Positions 1-8,743 are shown, counted from the first letter of the stretch. The stretch: DNA of 64,000 nucleotides from Mesorhizobium sp. M8A.F.Ca.ET.218.01.1.1 (GCF_004791165.1 NZ_SRUZ01000007.1:372001-436000); one strand, 5' to 3'. The notes: a model not told the origin generated them from the letters alone. Made by a program: numbers and translations.

Positions 1-1
1 G

Positions 2-481
2 GCGCTGCCGCTGGAGATCATGGGCCTGTCCAAGACCGAGCAGGCGGAACGGATCAAGCGCACGCTCGACCTCGTCAACCTCACCGGCTTCGAGAAGAAA
101 TATCCCTGGCAGCTTTCCGGCGGCATGCAGCAGCGCGCCTCGATCGCGCGCGCCTTGGCCTTCGACGCCGACCTCCTGTTGATGGACGAGCCGTTCGGCG
201 CGCTGGACGAGATCGTGCGCGACCACCTCAACGAGCAATTGCTGCAACTGTGGGGCCGGACCAACAAGACCATCTGCTTCGTCACCCACTCCATTCCGGA
301 GGCCGTCTATCTGTCGACCCGCATCGTCGTCATGTCGCCGCGTCCGGGCCGGGTCAGCGACATCATCGAATCGACGCTGCCGAAGGAGCGGCCGCTCGAC
401 ATCCGCGAGACACCCGAATTCCTGGCGATCGCCGCGCGGGTGCGCGACGGGTTGAGGGCGGGGCATAGTTATGATGATTGA
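2..481 (+). CDS. NitT/TauT-type ABC transporter ATP-binding protein (5' end outside window)
   Basis: This is the C-terminal part of a cytoplasmic ABC ATPase that powers the importer encoded downstream. The reading frame is open to the left edge, so the Walker A half is missing. Visible motifs are the signature LSGGMQQR, the Walker B segment LLLMDEPFGALD and the switch histidine in FVTHSIPEAVYLS; the tail VVMSPRPGRV is typical of SsuB/TauB/ThiZ-like ATPases. The next genes are two permeases and a binding protein. They are separated from this gene by about 400 bp of repeats, although such systems are usually tightly packed. The transported compound cannot be read from the ATPase. Confidence 0.93.
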   Translation, partial: ALPLEIMGLSKTEQAERIKRTLDLVNLTGFEKKYPWQLSGGMQQRASIARALAFDADLLLMDEPFGALDEIVRDHLNEQLLQLWGRTNKTICFVTHSIPEAVYLSTRIVVMSPRPGRVSDIIESTLPKERPLDIRETPEFLAIAARVRDGLRAGHSYDD

Positions 482-576
482 GCGCCCCGGCAAGCGAGCG
501 ACCAACCACGCCTTCGTCACCCTGGGGTGGAGCAGGCGCGCAGCGGCCTGCGTTATGGAAGCCGCCCGCCGCGATT

Positions 577-641
577 TCGTCATCCTAGGGCGAAGCAAGG
601 AGCGAAGCGACGCGGCGCAGACCCTAGGATCCATGCCGTTA
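577..641 (+). repeat. Palindromic repeat family A, copy 1
   Basis: The copy has CCTAGGGCG near one end and CAGACCCTAGGATCCATGCC near the other. It is repeated in the opposite orientation at 732-792. With copy 2 it fills most of the spacer between the ATPase and the first permease. I see no convincing gene in 482-877; short open frames there run through the repeats. From memory, similar CCTAGGGC...GACCCTAGGATCCATGCC elements are common between genes in Mesorhizobium. Confidence 0.8.
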
Positions 642-731
642 CTTCTGAGCTCCGCAACGGCGCAAAACGATGCACCCTCCGCTGTGCCTTCGAAGGGGAA
701 TTTTCTCTACTGCTTACACTCCTTGATCGAC

Positions 732-792
732 GTCACGGAATGGATCCTAGGGTCTGCGCGACGCTTCGCGTCGCTCCGCCCTAGGATGACGA
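732..792 (-). repeat. Palindromic repeat family A, inverted copy 2
   Basis: This is the reverse complement of the 577-641 element with a few substitutions. It runs from GTCACGGAATGGATCCTAGG to GCCCTAGGATGACGA. The two copies face each other across about 90 bp, which could give a long stem in the transcript. Confidence 0.8.
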
Positions 793-829
793 GCGCGAAG
801 GTGGTCGACCTCCGCTTCGCTCCGGCCAC

Positions 830-850
830 CCTCTCCCCGATGGGGAGAGG
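830..850. repeat. Short palindrome, family B-like
   Basis: Arms CCTCTCCCC and GGGGAGAGG surround a three-base loop, 28 bp before the permease start at 878. The core resembles the CTCCCC/GGGGAG palindromes at 4601-4658 and 38097-38220. Confidence 0.6.
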
Positions 851-877
851 AGGGCGCCTCGCTGGCGAGGCCTCCTG

Positions 878-1756
878 ATGGACACCTTCCGCGACAAACT
901 CGTCCCCGTGACATCGATCCTGGCCGGTGTCATCGTGCTCTGGTACGTTTTCGCCGTCATCCTCAACGCGCCGTTCCAGCGCGATCTCGACACCCGTGCC
1001 AACGAAACCCCCGGCGCCGTCGAGTTCATCGGCAAGACGCTGTCGCAGCCGAAGCCGACGCTGCCGGCTCCGCATCAAGTGGCGGTGAATTTCTTCGAGA
1101 ACACCTTTCTGCGGCCCATCACTTCGAACCGCAGCCTCGTCTACAACGCCTGGGTCACGCTGTCCTCGACGCTGCTCGGCTTTGCCTTCGGCACCGCGCT
1201 CGGCATCGTCATTGCCGTCGGCATCGTGCATGTGGCGACGCTCGACCGCAGCCTGATGCCGTGGATCATCGCCTCGCAGACCATTCCGATCCTGGCGGTG
1301 GCGCCGATGATCATCGTCGTGCTGGCGGCGATCGGCATCACCGGGCTGATCCCGAAGGCGATGATCTCGACCTATCTGTCGTTCTTCCCGGTGACGGTCG
1401 GCATGGTGAAGGGCCTGCGCTCGCCCGAGATCATGCATCTCGACCTGATGCACACCTACAATGCCAGCCGCACGCAAACCTTCTGGAAATTGCGCGTGCC
1501 CGCCTCGGTGCCGTTCCTGTTCACCTCGATGAAGGTGGCGGTGGCGGCAAGCCTGGTCGGCGCCATCGTCGGCGAACTGCCGACAGGCGCGGTCGCCGGC
1601 ATCGGCGCCAAGCTTCTGGCCGGCGCCTATTACAGCCAATCGATCGACATCTGGTCGGCGCTGGTCGCGGGCTCGATCGTGGCGGCACTTCTGGTCATGG
1701 TGGTCGGCATTGCCGGCCGCATCGTCGACCGCGCCATGGGCGGGAGGCCGGCATGA
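878..1756 (+). CDS. ABC transporter permease, NitT/TauT type (first)
   Basis: An inner-membrane subunit of 292 residues in the BPD_transp_1 family, forming half of the translocation channel. It has an N-terminal membrane segment (about residues 9-30), a roughly 60-residue periplasmic stretch, then a five- to six-helix core. The ATPase-contact EAA-type loop is visible around MHTYNASRTQTFWKLRVPAS. The ATG at 878 lies just after a GAGG-containing purine stretch. The stop overlaps the start of the second permease by 4 bp, so the two should be translationally coupled and probably form a heterodimer. Confidence 0.92.
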   Translation: MDTFRDKLVPVTSILAGVIVLWYVFAVILNAPFQRDLDTRANETPGAVEFIGKTLSQPKPTLPAPHQVAVNFFENTFLRPITSNRSLVYNAWVTLSSTLLGFAFGTALGIVIAVGIVHVATLDRSLMPWIIASQTIPILAVAPMIIVVLAAIGITGLIPKAMISTYLSFFPVTVGMVKGLRSPEIMHLDLMHTYNASRTQTFWKLRVPASVPFLFTSMKVAVAASLVGAIVGELPTGAVAGIGAKLLAGAYYSQSIDIWSALVAGSIVAALLVMVVGIAGRIVDRAMGGRPA

Positions 1757-2907
1757 ACTGGCTGAAACCTTCCTGGCAAGCGGTGCTGGCGATCGTGCTG
1801 TGCCTGATCGCGGTCGCGCTTGGCGCCATGTCGAGGCCGGAAGTGGCAGCGCTTGCGGACCCGACGGCGAGCATCAACTATCCCTATCTGGGAACGAAGG
1901 GCTTGATGCTCGGCCTTGCCGTGGTCGCGGCGCTGATCTCGATGGTCAGGATTCCATCCGTTGCAGAGGCCGTCGTGCTGTTCATCGGCGCGCATCTCGT
2001 CGCCTGGCTGCTGATATCGGGGATCGCGGGTTTCGAAGGCACGGCACTGGCGCCGTATTTCCTGCTGCTGACGGCCGTCTGGCTGCTAGGCTGGCGTTGC
2101 GTCGCGGTGCTGTCGGGGCTCCGCCCGATAGCGGGTTGGGCGCGGACCGCTTTGCGTCTGATCATCCCCGCCATCTTCGGCGCCTGGATACTGATCATCT
2201 GGGAGGCGGTGACGCGGGGCGCCGGCATCCCCTTCATCCTGCTGCCGCCGCCGAGCGCGATCGGCGCGCGCATCGCCAGTTCGCTGCCGATACTCGGCGC
2301 CGATGTCCGGCAGACCATCTTCAAGGCGGTGCTCTTCGGCTATGTCGTGGGCAGCGGCGCCGGCTTCATCACCGCGATCCTTGCCGACCGCGTGCCGTTC
2401 CTGCGGCGCGGGCTCTTGCCGATCGGCAACATGGTCTCGGCGCTGCCGATCATCGGCGTGGCGCCGATCATGGTGATGTGGTTCGGCTTCGACTGGCAGT
2501 CCAAGGCGGCCGTGGTCATCATCATGACCTTCTTCCCGATGCTGGTGAACACGGTCGCCGGGCTCGCCGCGTCCGGCCATATGGAGCGCGACCTGATGCG
2601 CACCTATGCGTCCGGTTATTGGCCGACGCTCATCAAGCTCCGGCTGCCGGCGGCAGCACCCTTCATCTTCAACGCGCTGAAGATCAACTCGACGCTGGCG
2701 CTGATCGGCGCCATCGTCGCCGAGTTCTTCGGCACGCCAGTCGTCGGCATGGGATTCCGCATTTCGACCGAGGTCGGGCGGATGAACATCGACATGGTCT
2801 GGGCCGAAATCGCAGTTGCAGCACTTGCGGGTTCGGTCTTTTATGGCGTGGTCGCCCTTGTCGAAAGGGCCGTCACGTTTTGGCATCCCTCTGTCCGTGG
2901 TGGATAG
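1753..2907 (+). CDS. ABC transporter permease, NitT/TauT type (second)
   Basis: An inner-membrane permease of 384 residues, longer than its partner because of an N-terminal region with about four hydrophobic segments (residues 8-130) ahead of the BPD_transp_1 core. The core includes the segment IPFILLPPPSAIGARI and the EAA loop MRTYASGYWPTLIKLRLPAA. I chose the ATG at 1753, which overlaps the previous stop as ATGA; the open frame extends upstream, but that part reads through the first permease. The binding-protein gene follows after 40 bp. Confidence 0.92.
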   Translation: MNWLKPSWQAVLAIVLCLIAVALGAMSRPEVAALADPTASINYPYLGTKGLMLGLAVVAALISMVRIPSVAEAVVLFIGAHLVAWLLISGIAGFEGTALAPYFLLLTAVWLLGWRCVAVLSGLRPIAGWARTALRLIIPAIFGAWILIIWEAVTRGAGIPFILLPPPSAIGARIASSLPILGADVRQTIFKAVLFGYVVGSGAGFITAILADRVPFLRRGLLPIGNMVSALPIIGVAPIMVMWFGFDWQSKAAVVIIMTFFPMLVNTVAGLAASGHMERDLMRTYASGYWPTLIKLRLPAAAPFIFNALKINSTLALIGAIVAEFFGTPVVGMGFRISTEVGRMNIDMVWAEIAVAALAGSVFYGVVALVERAVTFWHPSVRGG

Positions 2908-2947
2908 GGGCGGTGGGTTTAGGGCACTAACTTCAGAGGGTAAAAAA

Positions 2948-3919
2948 ATGAAAAGACTTATTATTCCAGTTCTGGCCGGCGCGATGTCGCTGGCCGCGTT
3001 CCAGGCGATGGCCGCCGACAAGGTGACCTTGCAGCTGAAATGGGTCACGCAGGCGCAGTTTGCCGGCTACTATGTCGCCAAGGCCAAAGGCTTCTATGAG
3101 GCCGAAGGCCTCGATGTCGACATCAAGCCGGGCGGCCCCGACATCGCACCCGAGCAGGTGATCGCGGGCGGCGGCGCCGACGTCATCGTCGACTGGATGG
3201 GTGGCGCGCTCGCCGCGCGCGAAAAGGGCGTGCCGCTGGTCAACATCGCCCAGCCCTTCAAGAAGGCCGGCATGGAACTGGTCTGCCCGAAGGATGGGCC
3301 GATCAAGACCGAAGCCGACTTCAAGGGTCATACGCTGGGCGTCTGGTTCTTCGGCAATGAATATCCTTTCTACGCATGGATGAACAAGCTCGGGCTCAAG
3401 ACCGAGGGCGGCCCGGACGGCGTCACCGTCTTGAAGCAGAGCTTCGACGTGCAGCCGCTGATCCAGAAGCAGGCCGACTGCATCTCGGTCATGACCTACA
3501 ATGAGTACTGGCAGCTGATCGACGCCGGCTACAAGCCCGAACAGCTCACCGTGTTCAACTACTCGGCGATGGGCAACGACCTGCTCGAGGACGGGCTCTA
3601 CGCCTCGGAAGACAAGCTCAAGGATCCGGCCTTCGAGGACAAGATGGTGCGCTTCGTGCGCGCCTCGATGAAGGGATGGAAATACGCCGTCGACAACAAT
3701 GACGAAGCTGCCGGGATCGTCATGGACGGCGGTGGCCAGGACGAGAACCACCAGAAGCGCATGATGAGCGAAGTCGCCAAGCTGATCGACAATGCCGACG
3801 GCAAGCTCGACCCGGCGACGTATGAGCGCACCGCCAAGGCGCTGCTCGACCAGAAGATCATCACCAAGGAGCCGACCGGCGCCTACACCACGGCCATTAC
3901 CGACAAGGCGGTCAAGTAA
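2948..3919 (+). CDS. ABC transporter substrate-binding protein, NMT1/THI5-like
   Basis: A periplasmic binding protein of 323 residues. It has a signal peptide (KRLIIPVLAGAMSLAAFQAMA, cut before ADK) and then the family's opening LQLKWVTQAQFAGYYVAKAK. NMT1/THI5-like binding proteins carry thiamine-pyrimidine precursors, riboflavin, nitrate or sulfonates; this N-terminus is closest in feel to the ThiY/RibY group, but the ligand is not determined. The ATG at 2948 follows GAGGG. A clean terminator at 3971-3996 ends the operon. A vitamin-precursor importer is my best guess. Confidence 0.88.
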   Translation: MKRLIIPVLAGAMSLAAFQAMAADKVTLQLKWVTQAQFAGYYVAKAKGFYEAEGLDVDIKPGGPDIAPEQVIAGGGADVIVDWMGGALAAREKGVPLVNIAQPFKKAGMELVCPKDGPIKTEADFKGHTLGVWFFGNEYPFYAWMNKLGLKTEGGPDGVTVLKQSFDVQPLIQKQADCISVMTYNEYWQLIDAGYKPEQLTVFNYSAMGNDLLEDGLYASEDKLKDPAFEDKMVRFVRASMKGWKYAVDNNDEAAGIVMDGGGQDENHQKRMMSEVAKLIDNADGKLDPATYERTAKALLDQKIITKEPTGAYTTAITDKAVK

Positions 3920-3970
3920 GCCGGGCTGGCGCGATCAACAGCGCCTGCGACCGGTTTGACGGCTGATACC

Positions 3971-3996
3971 AAAAGGGGCGGGCGACCGCCCCTTTT
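3971..3996 (+). terminator. Rho-independent terminator of the ABC operon
   Basis: Perfect arms AAAAGGGGCGG and CCGCCCCTTTT surround a GCGA loop, with a T run at the end. It lies 51 bp after the binding-protein stop and would work in both directions. Confidence 0.9.
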
Positions 3997-4122
3997 CCAT
4001 GCGCTCCAATCACAAAACCGTGTGCAGGGATACATTGCGCCGCCCATCCGTTGCAATGAAGCATGCGCGCGTCGGGGGAACCGCGACGCATGCTTTATTC
4101 AATATTCAATCGGAGGTTCTTC

Positions 4123-4566
4123 ATGCGCGCTCACTCCTTCCTTCCGGCGCTATCGGCGCTCGCTATTTCCACCGCTTTCCTGTTCGCATCACCGGCCATG
4201 GCCGAGATGGTGAAATACAAGGCGACCCTCGATGGCGGCCAGCAGAGCCCGGCCGTCACCACCAAAGGCAAGGGGACGGCCACTCTCACCTTCGACACGA
4301 CCAAGAAGAAGCTCAGCTGGAACGTGAAGTATTCCGGCCTCAGTGGCCCGGCAGTGGCCGCGCATATCCACGGCCCGGCGGCAATGGGTGAAAACGCTGA
4401 TCCCGTGATCCCGTTCAAAGGCAAGCTGAAGAGCCCGATCAAGGGGTCGGCCACGTTGACCGATGCGCAGGCCGCTGACCTGGAGGCCGGCAAGTATTAC
4501 GTCAACGTGCACACGGCCGCCCACAAGGACGGCGAGATTCGTGGCCAAATCGAAAAGGCGATGTAG
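4123..4566 (+). CDS. Secreted CHRD-domain protein
   Basis: A 147-residue exported protein. A signal peptide (residues 1-27, ending SPAMA) is followed by a single CHRD domain (about 29-146). Typical pieces are TATLTFDTTKKKLSWNVKYSGL, AAHIHGPA and YYVNVHTAAHKDGEIRGQI. CHRD domains occur in chordin and in many small bacterial exported proteins of unknown role. The ATG at 4123 was chosen because GGAGG sits 6 bp upstream and the signal peptide begins there; an upstream in-frame ATG lacks this. It stands alone between two terminator-like elements, so it is probably monocistronic. Confidence 0.88.
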   Translation: MRAHSFLPALSALAISTAFLFASPAMAEMVKYKATLDGGQQSPAVTTKGKGTATLTFDTTKKKLSWNVKYSGLSGPAVAAHIHGPAAMGENADPVIPFKGKLKSPIKGSATLTDAQAADLEAGKYYVNVHTAAHKDGEIRGQIEKAM

Positions 4567-4600
4567 GGTCCGGAGCGCCGCTCGCGCTTGAAAGCCGGCG

Positions 4601-4658
4601 GGACAGCGCCCCCCTCTGTCCTGCCGGACATCTCCCCTACATGGGGGGAGATCGGCAG
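4601..4658. repeat. Palindromic repeat family B, partial copy
   Basis: Contains GCGCCCCCCTCTGTC followed by ATCTCCCC and GGGGGGAGAT arms. It matches one half of the element inside the 5-oxoprolinase-like gene at 38097-38220. It lies between two convergent genes, where it may also help end transcription. Confidence 0.8.
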
Positions 4659-4699
4659 CTTGGAATGCAGCACCTTTTCTTTGGAGCCGATCGGTTCCT

Positions 4700-6349
4700 T
4701 CAGCTTTTGTCGCGAATCTGCGTCATCGTGCGGGTCGGCGTGATCGCCTCGGGATCGAGCCGGATTTCGACGATCGCCGGCTTGCCGCTGGCGCGGGCAC
4801 GTTCGAAGGCAGGCGCAAAGTCTTCGGTCTTCTCGACAGTCTCGCCATGGCCGCCATAGGCGCGGGCAAGCGACGCGAAGTCGGGATTTTTCAGGTCGGT
4901 GCCGACCACACGGCCCGGATATTCGCGCTCCTGATGCATGCGGATGGTGCCGTAGATGCCGTTGTTGACGACGACGACGATGATAGGCAGGTCGTATTGC
5001 ACGGCGGTGGCGAATTCCTGGCCGTTCATCAGGAAGCAGCCGTCGCCGGCGAAGGCGACCACGGTGCGCTCCGGATAAAGCGCCTTGGCGGCGACGGCCG
5101 CTGGCGTGCCGTAACCCATCGAGCCGGAGGTCGGTGCTCCTTGCGTGGCGAAGCGGCGGAAGCGATGGAAGCGATGCACCCAGGTGGCGTAATTGCCGGC
5201 GCCATTGGTGAGGATGGCGTCGTCGGGCAATACCTTTTCCAGGTAATTCATGATCGGCCCCATCTGCACCGGGCCGGGGCCGCTTTCCGGCGGCGTCGAC
5301 CAGTCGAGATAGGCGGCGTGCAACTTTGGCGTTTCTTCCGCCCAGGCCGGCATTCCGGCCGGCTTGCGCTTGGCGAAAGCCTCCACGAAAGCCGCGGGCG
5401 ATGCATTGATCGCCAGCGTCGGGCGGTAGACCCGGCCGAGTTCGCCGGCATCGGCATGGACGTGCACCAGTGCCTGGTCGGGATAAGGGCTCTTCAGCAG
5501 CGTATAGTCCGAAGATGGCATCTCGCCCATGCGGCCGCCGATCAAGAGAACGACGTCGGCCTGCTTGATCGCCGCCGCCAGCTTCGGATTGATGCCGATG
5601 CCGACATCACCGGCATAGTTCGGGTGCAGATGGTCGAACAGCATCTGGCGGCGGAAGGAACAGCCGACAGGAAGCGACCAGGTCTCGGCGATTTCGTGCA
5701 TCCGCGCCACGGCGTCCGCGTTCCAGCGCGTGCCGCCGAGGATGACGAAGGGACGCTTCGCGCTGCCCAGCAGCATTTCCAGCGCGTCGAGCTCGGCCCC
5801 GCCTGGATAGGTCTCGACCGGCGTATGGGGAAGTGCTTGCGGCGCCTTGACCTCGCTGGTCAGCATGTCCTCGGGCAGCGAGATGACCACCGGGCCAGGC
5901 CGGCCCGACGTTGCCACGGCGAAGGCGCGGGTGACGAATTCGGGGATGCGCGAGGCGTCGTCGATCTCGACCACCCACTTGGCGATGTCGCCGAAAAACC
6001 TGACATAGTCCACCTCCTGGAACGCCTCGCGTTCCTTGGCATGGCTGGCGACCTGGCCGATGAACAGGATGAGCGGAACCGAATCCTGCATGGCGATGTG
6101 GACGCCGGCCGAAGCGTTGGTGGCGCCGGGGCCGCGGGTGACGAAGCAGATGCCGGGCTTGCCGGTCAACCGGCCCTGGCAGTCGGCCATCATGGCGGCG
6201 CCGCCTTCCTGGCGGCAGACGATGGTGCGGATCGAAGAGTCATGCAGCGCATCGAGCACCGCAAGGTAGGATTCGCCCGGCACGCAGAAGATACGGTCGG
6301 TGCCGTTGGCTTCGAGGGCGTCGACGATCAGTTGTCCACCGGTCTTCAT
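4700..6349 (-). CDS. Thiamine-pyrophosphate-dependent enzyme, acetolactate-synthase-like
   Basis: A cytoplasmic TPP enzyme of 549 residues with the usual three domains. The N-terminal Pyr domain has the activating glutamate in CRQEGGAAMMADCQGR. The central domain covers about 190-320. The C-terminal PP domain has the TPP/Mg motif from GDGCFLMNGQEF to NNGIYG. The reaction could be decarboxylation or ligation of a 2-keto acid. Its start overlaps the stop of the CaiB-type CoA-transferase by 4 bp. That pairing resembles oxalyl-CoA decarboxylase with formyl-CoA transferase, but the N-terminus does not look like a standard oxalyl-CoA decarboxylase, so the substrate stays open. Confidence 0.88.
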   Translation of the reverse strand: MKTGGQLIVDALEANGTDRIFCVPGESYLAVLDALHDSSIRTIVCRQEGGAAMMADCQGRLTGKPGICFVTRGPGATNASAGVHIAMQDSVPLILFIGQVASHAKEREAFQEVDYVRFFGDIAKWVVEIDDASRIPEFVTRAFAVATSGRPGPVVISLPEDMLTSEVKAPQALPHTPVETYPGGAELDALEMLLGSAKRPFVILGGTRWNADAVARMHEIAETWSLPVGCSFRRQMLFDHLHPNYAGDVGIGINPKLAAAIKQADVVLLIGGRMGEMPSSDYTLLKSPYPDQALVHVHADAGELGRVYRPTLAINASPAAFVEAFAKRKPAGMPAWAEETPKLHAAYLDWSTPPESGPGPVQMGPIMNYLEKVLPDDAILTNGAGNYATWVHRFHRFRRFATQGAPTSGSMGYGTPAAVAAKALYPERTVVAFAGDGCFLMNGQEFATAVQYDLPIIVVVVNNGIYGTIRMHQEREYPGRVVGTDLKNPDFASLARAYGGHGETVEKTEDFAPAFERARASGKPAIVEIRLDPEAITPTRTMTQIRDKS

Positions 6350-7521
6350 TTCCCAGACTTCTCCAGTTCGGCAAGGATTTCGTCAGTGTGCTCGCCGAGA
6401 CGCGGCGAGGGGCGCTCATAGCTGAGCGGTGTGCCCGACATCACCATCGGGGCGCGCACCGACGGCAGGCGGTTGCCATGGCCGTCGTCAAGGTCGAGCC
6501 GCATGCCGCGGGCAATGGTCTGCGGATCGGCGAACATCTGGCCGATCGTGTTGATCGGGCTTGCCGGCACGCTGGCGGCTTCGAGCTTCGCCAGCAGCGG
6601 ATCGCGATCCCAGGTCTTCAGCGCCTCGATGATGCGTGCGCGAAGGTCCACGCGGTTGGCGACGCGGGCGGGATTGGTGGCGAAATCGGGATTCGCCGGC
6701 AAATCGTCCAGCCCGACGGCGGCGCAGAATTTGCCGAACTGGCCGTCATTGCCGACAGCCAGGATGATGTGGCCGTCCCTGACCGGAAGCACTTCGTACG
6801 GGGCAATGTTCATATGCGCATTGCCCATCTGCACTGGCGACTTGCCCGAGACGAGATAGTTGAGGTTCTGGTTGCCGAGCGCCGAGATCTGGGTGTCGAA
6901 CAGCGCCATGTCTATGTGCTGGCCCTCGCCGGTCTGTTCGGCATGGCGAAGTGCGGCCTGGATGGCGATCACCGAATAGAGACCGGTGAAGATGTCCGAG
7001 ATGGCGACGCCTGCCTTTTGCGGCTCGCGGCCGGCCTCACCGGTGATCGACATCATGCCGGCCATGGCCTGGATGATGAAGTCGTAACCGGCGCGTGGCG
7101 CATAAGGCCCGTCCTGGCCGAAGCCGGTGATGGAGCAGTAGACCAGGCGAGGGTTGATTTTCTTCAGACTGCCGTAGTCGAGCCCGTATTTCTTCAGGCC
7201 GCCGAGCTTGAAGTTCTCGATCAGCACATCCGCCGTCGCGACCAGGCGGCGCACCGTCTCGGCGCCTTCCGGCGTCGAAAAGTCGATGGCGATGGAACGC
7301 TTGCCGCGATTGCAGGAATGGTAATAGGCGGCCGACAGGTTCTCGCCGTCATGGCTCATGACGAAGGGCGGACCCCATTTGCGGGTGTCGTCGCCGCCAT
7401 CGGGGCTCTCGACCTTGATGACATCGGCGCCGAGATCGGCAAGCAACTGCCCGGCCCAGGGGCCGGCAAGAATGCGGGCGAGTTCGACAACGCGGACGCC
7501 TTTAAGCGGGGGTTCGGCCAT
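6346..7521 (-). CDS. CaiB/BaiF (class III) CoA-transferase
   Basis: A 391-residue enzyme that moves CoA between carboxylic acids. It shows the family N-terminus VRVVELARILAGPWAGQLLADLG, the CoA-region motif NRGKRSIAIDF and the presumed catalytic Asp166 in AISDIFTG. It is upstream of and overlaps the TPP enzyme gene, so the two probably act on one acyl-CoA pathway. No ordinary Shine-Dalgarno is visible; instead two 18-bp repeats lie directly before the start, which may place initiation under regulator control. Substrates are not identified. Confidence 0.9.
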   Translation of the reverse strand: MAEPPLKGVRVVELARILAGPWAGQLLADLGADVIKVESPDGGDDTRKWGPPFVMSHDGENLSAAYYHSCNRGKRSIAIDFSTPEGAETVRRLVATADVLIENFKLGGLKKYGLDYGSLKKINPRLVYCSITGFGQDGPYAPRAGYDFIIQAMAGMMSITGEAGREPQKAGVAISDIFTGLYSVIAIQAALRHAEQTGEGQHIDMALFDTQISALGNQNLNYLVSGKSPVQMGNAHMNIAPYEVLPVRDGHIILAVGNDGQFGKFCAAVGLDDLPANPDFATNPARVANRVDLRARIIEALKTWDRDPLLAKLEAASVPASPINTIGQMFADPQTIARGMRLDLDDGHGNRLPSVRAPMVMSGTPLSYERPSPRLGEHTDEILAELEKSGK

Positions 7522-7522
7522 A

Positions 7523-7558
7523 AATCACCGTGGTTGCCGCAATCACCGTGATTGCCGC
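7523..7558. promoter_or_regulatory. Tandem 18-bp repeat with palindrome before the CoA-transferase gene
   Basis: AATCACCGTGGTTGCCGC and AATCACCGTGATTGCCGC lie back to back, ending one base before the CoA-transferase start codon. The 17-mer GCAATCACCGTGATTGC at 7539-7555 is a perfect odd palindrome. It looks like an operator overlapping the translation start region. Confidence 0.5.
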
Positions 7559-7620
7559 GAAAGCAGTGCCTCTATCAAGCCCGGCAGCGGCTGTCACGGT
7601 CCTTGCAATGGGCCAACCCG

Positions 7621-8553
7621 TCACGCTTTCAAGACATTGTCCGCCCAGCTGGCGAAATCGTCCATGATGATGTCGCGGTTCACCTCGTTCAGGCTTTCAT
7701 GGCGGGTGTCGGCGTAAACCTTTGAAACCAGATTCGAAAAGCCCATCTTGCGCATACGATTGGCGAGATGGGTGATCCCCTTGCCGTAGTCCGAGGCCGG
7801 GTCTTTTTCGCCGCCAACGATGGCGACGGGGATGTCGCGGCGAACGGCGGCAAAGCCTGCATCCTTGCCGCCGTTGAGCGCCATGGCGACCACATCGCGC
7901 CACATCGAGATGGAGGCATCCCAGCCGCAGAGCGGATCGGCGATGTATTTCGCCACCTCCGCCTCGTCGCGCGACAGCCAGTCGAACAGAGTGCGATGGT
8001 TGGGCACCGCCTTGCCCCAGGCCTGGAAGGTGAGTTTCGGCAGCAGGCGCGACGGGACATCGGAGCCGAGCCGCATCCGTTCCCAGGCGAGGATACCGAG
8101 CGCCACTTGGCCGAGCAGGCCCTGTGAGAAATTGCCGTTCCAGATCGCGGCGGCATGAATGCGCCTGGAATGGCGCAACAGGTAGTTCAGCGCCACGGAC
8201 GCGCCCATCGAGTGGCCGAAAAGGATTACCGGCAGGTCAGGCTGCTCGCCGGCGATGAGATCGTGGATGGCGTCGACATCGGCGATCACCTTGGCCGGGC
8301 CGTCCGTGTCGGCGAATCTGCCGAGCGGCGCGTCGGGCGCCTTGGTCGCGCCATGGCCACGGTGGTCATGAACGTAGACGTGGAAGCCCCGGGCAGCGAG
8401 GAAATCGGCGAAGCGGTCGTAGCGGGCGGCATGTTCGGCCAGGCCGTGATTGATCTGGACCACCGCACGCGCAGGGCTGTCGGCCTGCCGGACGAACAGA
8501 TTGAGGTCTGCGCCGGTCGACGAGCGAACCACGCGCTGCTGGCTGAATGGCAT
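7621..8553 (-). CDS. Alpha/beta hydrolase, lysophospholipase/monoglyceride-lipase-like
   Basis: A 310-residue serine hydrolase of the Hydrolase_4 group. It has the oxyanion segment NHGLAEHAARY, the nucleophile elbow GHSMGA, a late acidic candidate in GGEKDPASD and a histidine in DTRHESLNE. Likely substrates are lysophospholipids or monoacylglycerols, which is a family-level inference. I chose the ATG at 8553 because GGGGGAGA lies about 10 bp upstream; an in-frame ATG at 8589 would add 12 residues and has a weaker site. It reads toward the CoA-transferase gene but is separated from it by 99 bp. Confidence 0.87.
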   Translation of the reverse strand: MPFSQQRVVRSSTGADLNLFVRQADSPARAVVQINHGLAEHAARYDRFADFLAARGFHVYVHDHRGHGATKAPDAPLGRFADTDGPAKVIADVDAIHDLIAGEQPDLPVILFGHSMGASVALNYLLRHSRRIHAAAIWNGNFSQGLLGQVALGILAWERMRLGSDVPSRLLPKLTFQAWGKAVPNHRTLFDWLSRDEAEVAKYIADPLCGWDASISMWRDVVAMALNGGKDAGFAAVRRDIPVAIVGGEKDPASDYGKGITHLANRMRKMGFSNLVSKVYADTRHESLNEVNRDIIMDDFASWADNVLKA

Positions 8554-8743
8554 GCCGGCCGGTCTCCCCCCTGGTTCCGCCTTTGTCATGTCCAAACGTG
8601 TGCGCCGGTGCCAGATTTGCGTCAATCTGGCCTGCCGGCTTTTCCGCGACGATCTTTCTTGCCACGGGCCTGCAAAATATCGCAATTCTGACATGGAGAC
8701 AGCTTCAGTCTGTCGCCCACTTTCTTCCAGCCGGGGATTCTCC

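Noticed and set aside
471..878. A 135-codon frame between the ABC ATPase and the permease
   Set aside because: It runs through two inverted repeat copies and a hairpin, and its product resembles nothing.
1261..1752. An upstream extension of the second permease
   Set aside because: It reads the first permease in another frame; the ATGA overlap at 1753 is the natural start.
4700..7521. Calling the pair oxc and frc
   Set aside because: The CoA-transferase fits the family but the TPP enzyme lacks a convincing oxalyl-CoA decarboxylase N-terminus, so specific names would overstate it.
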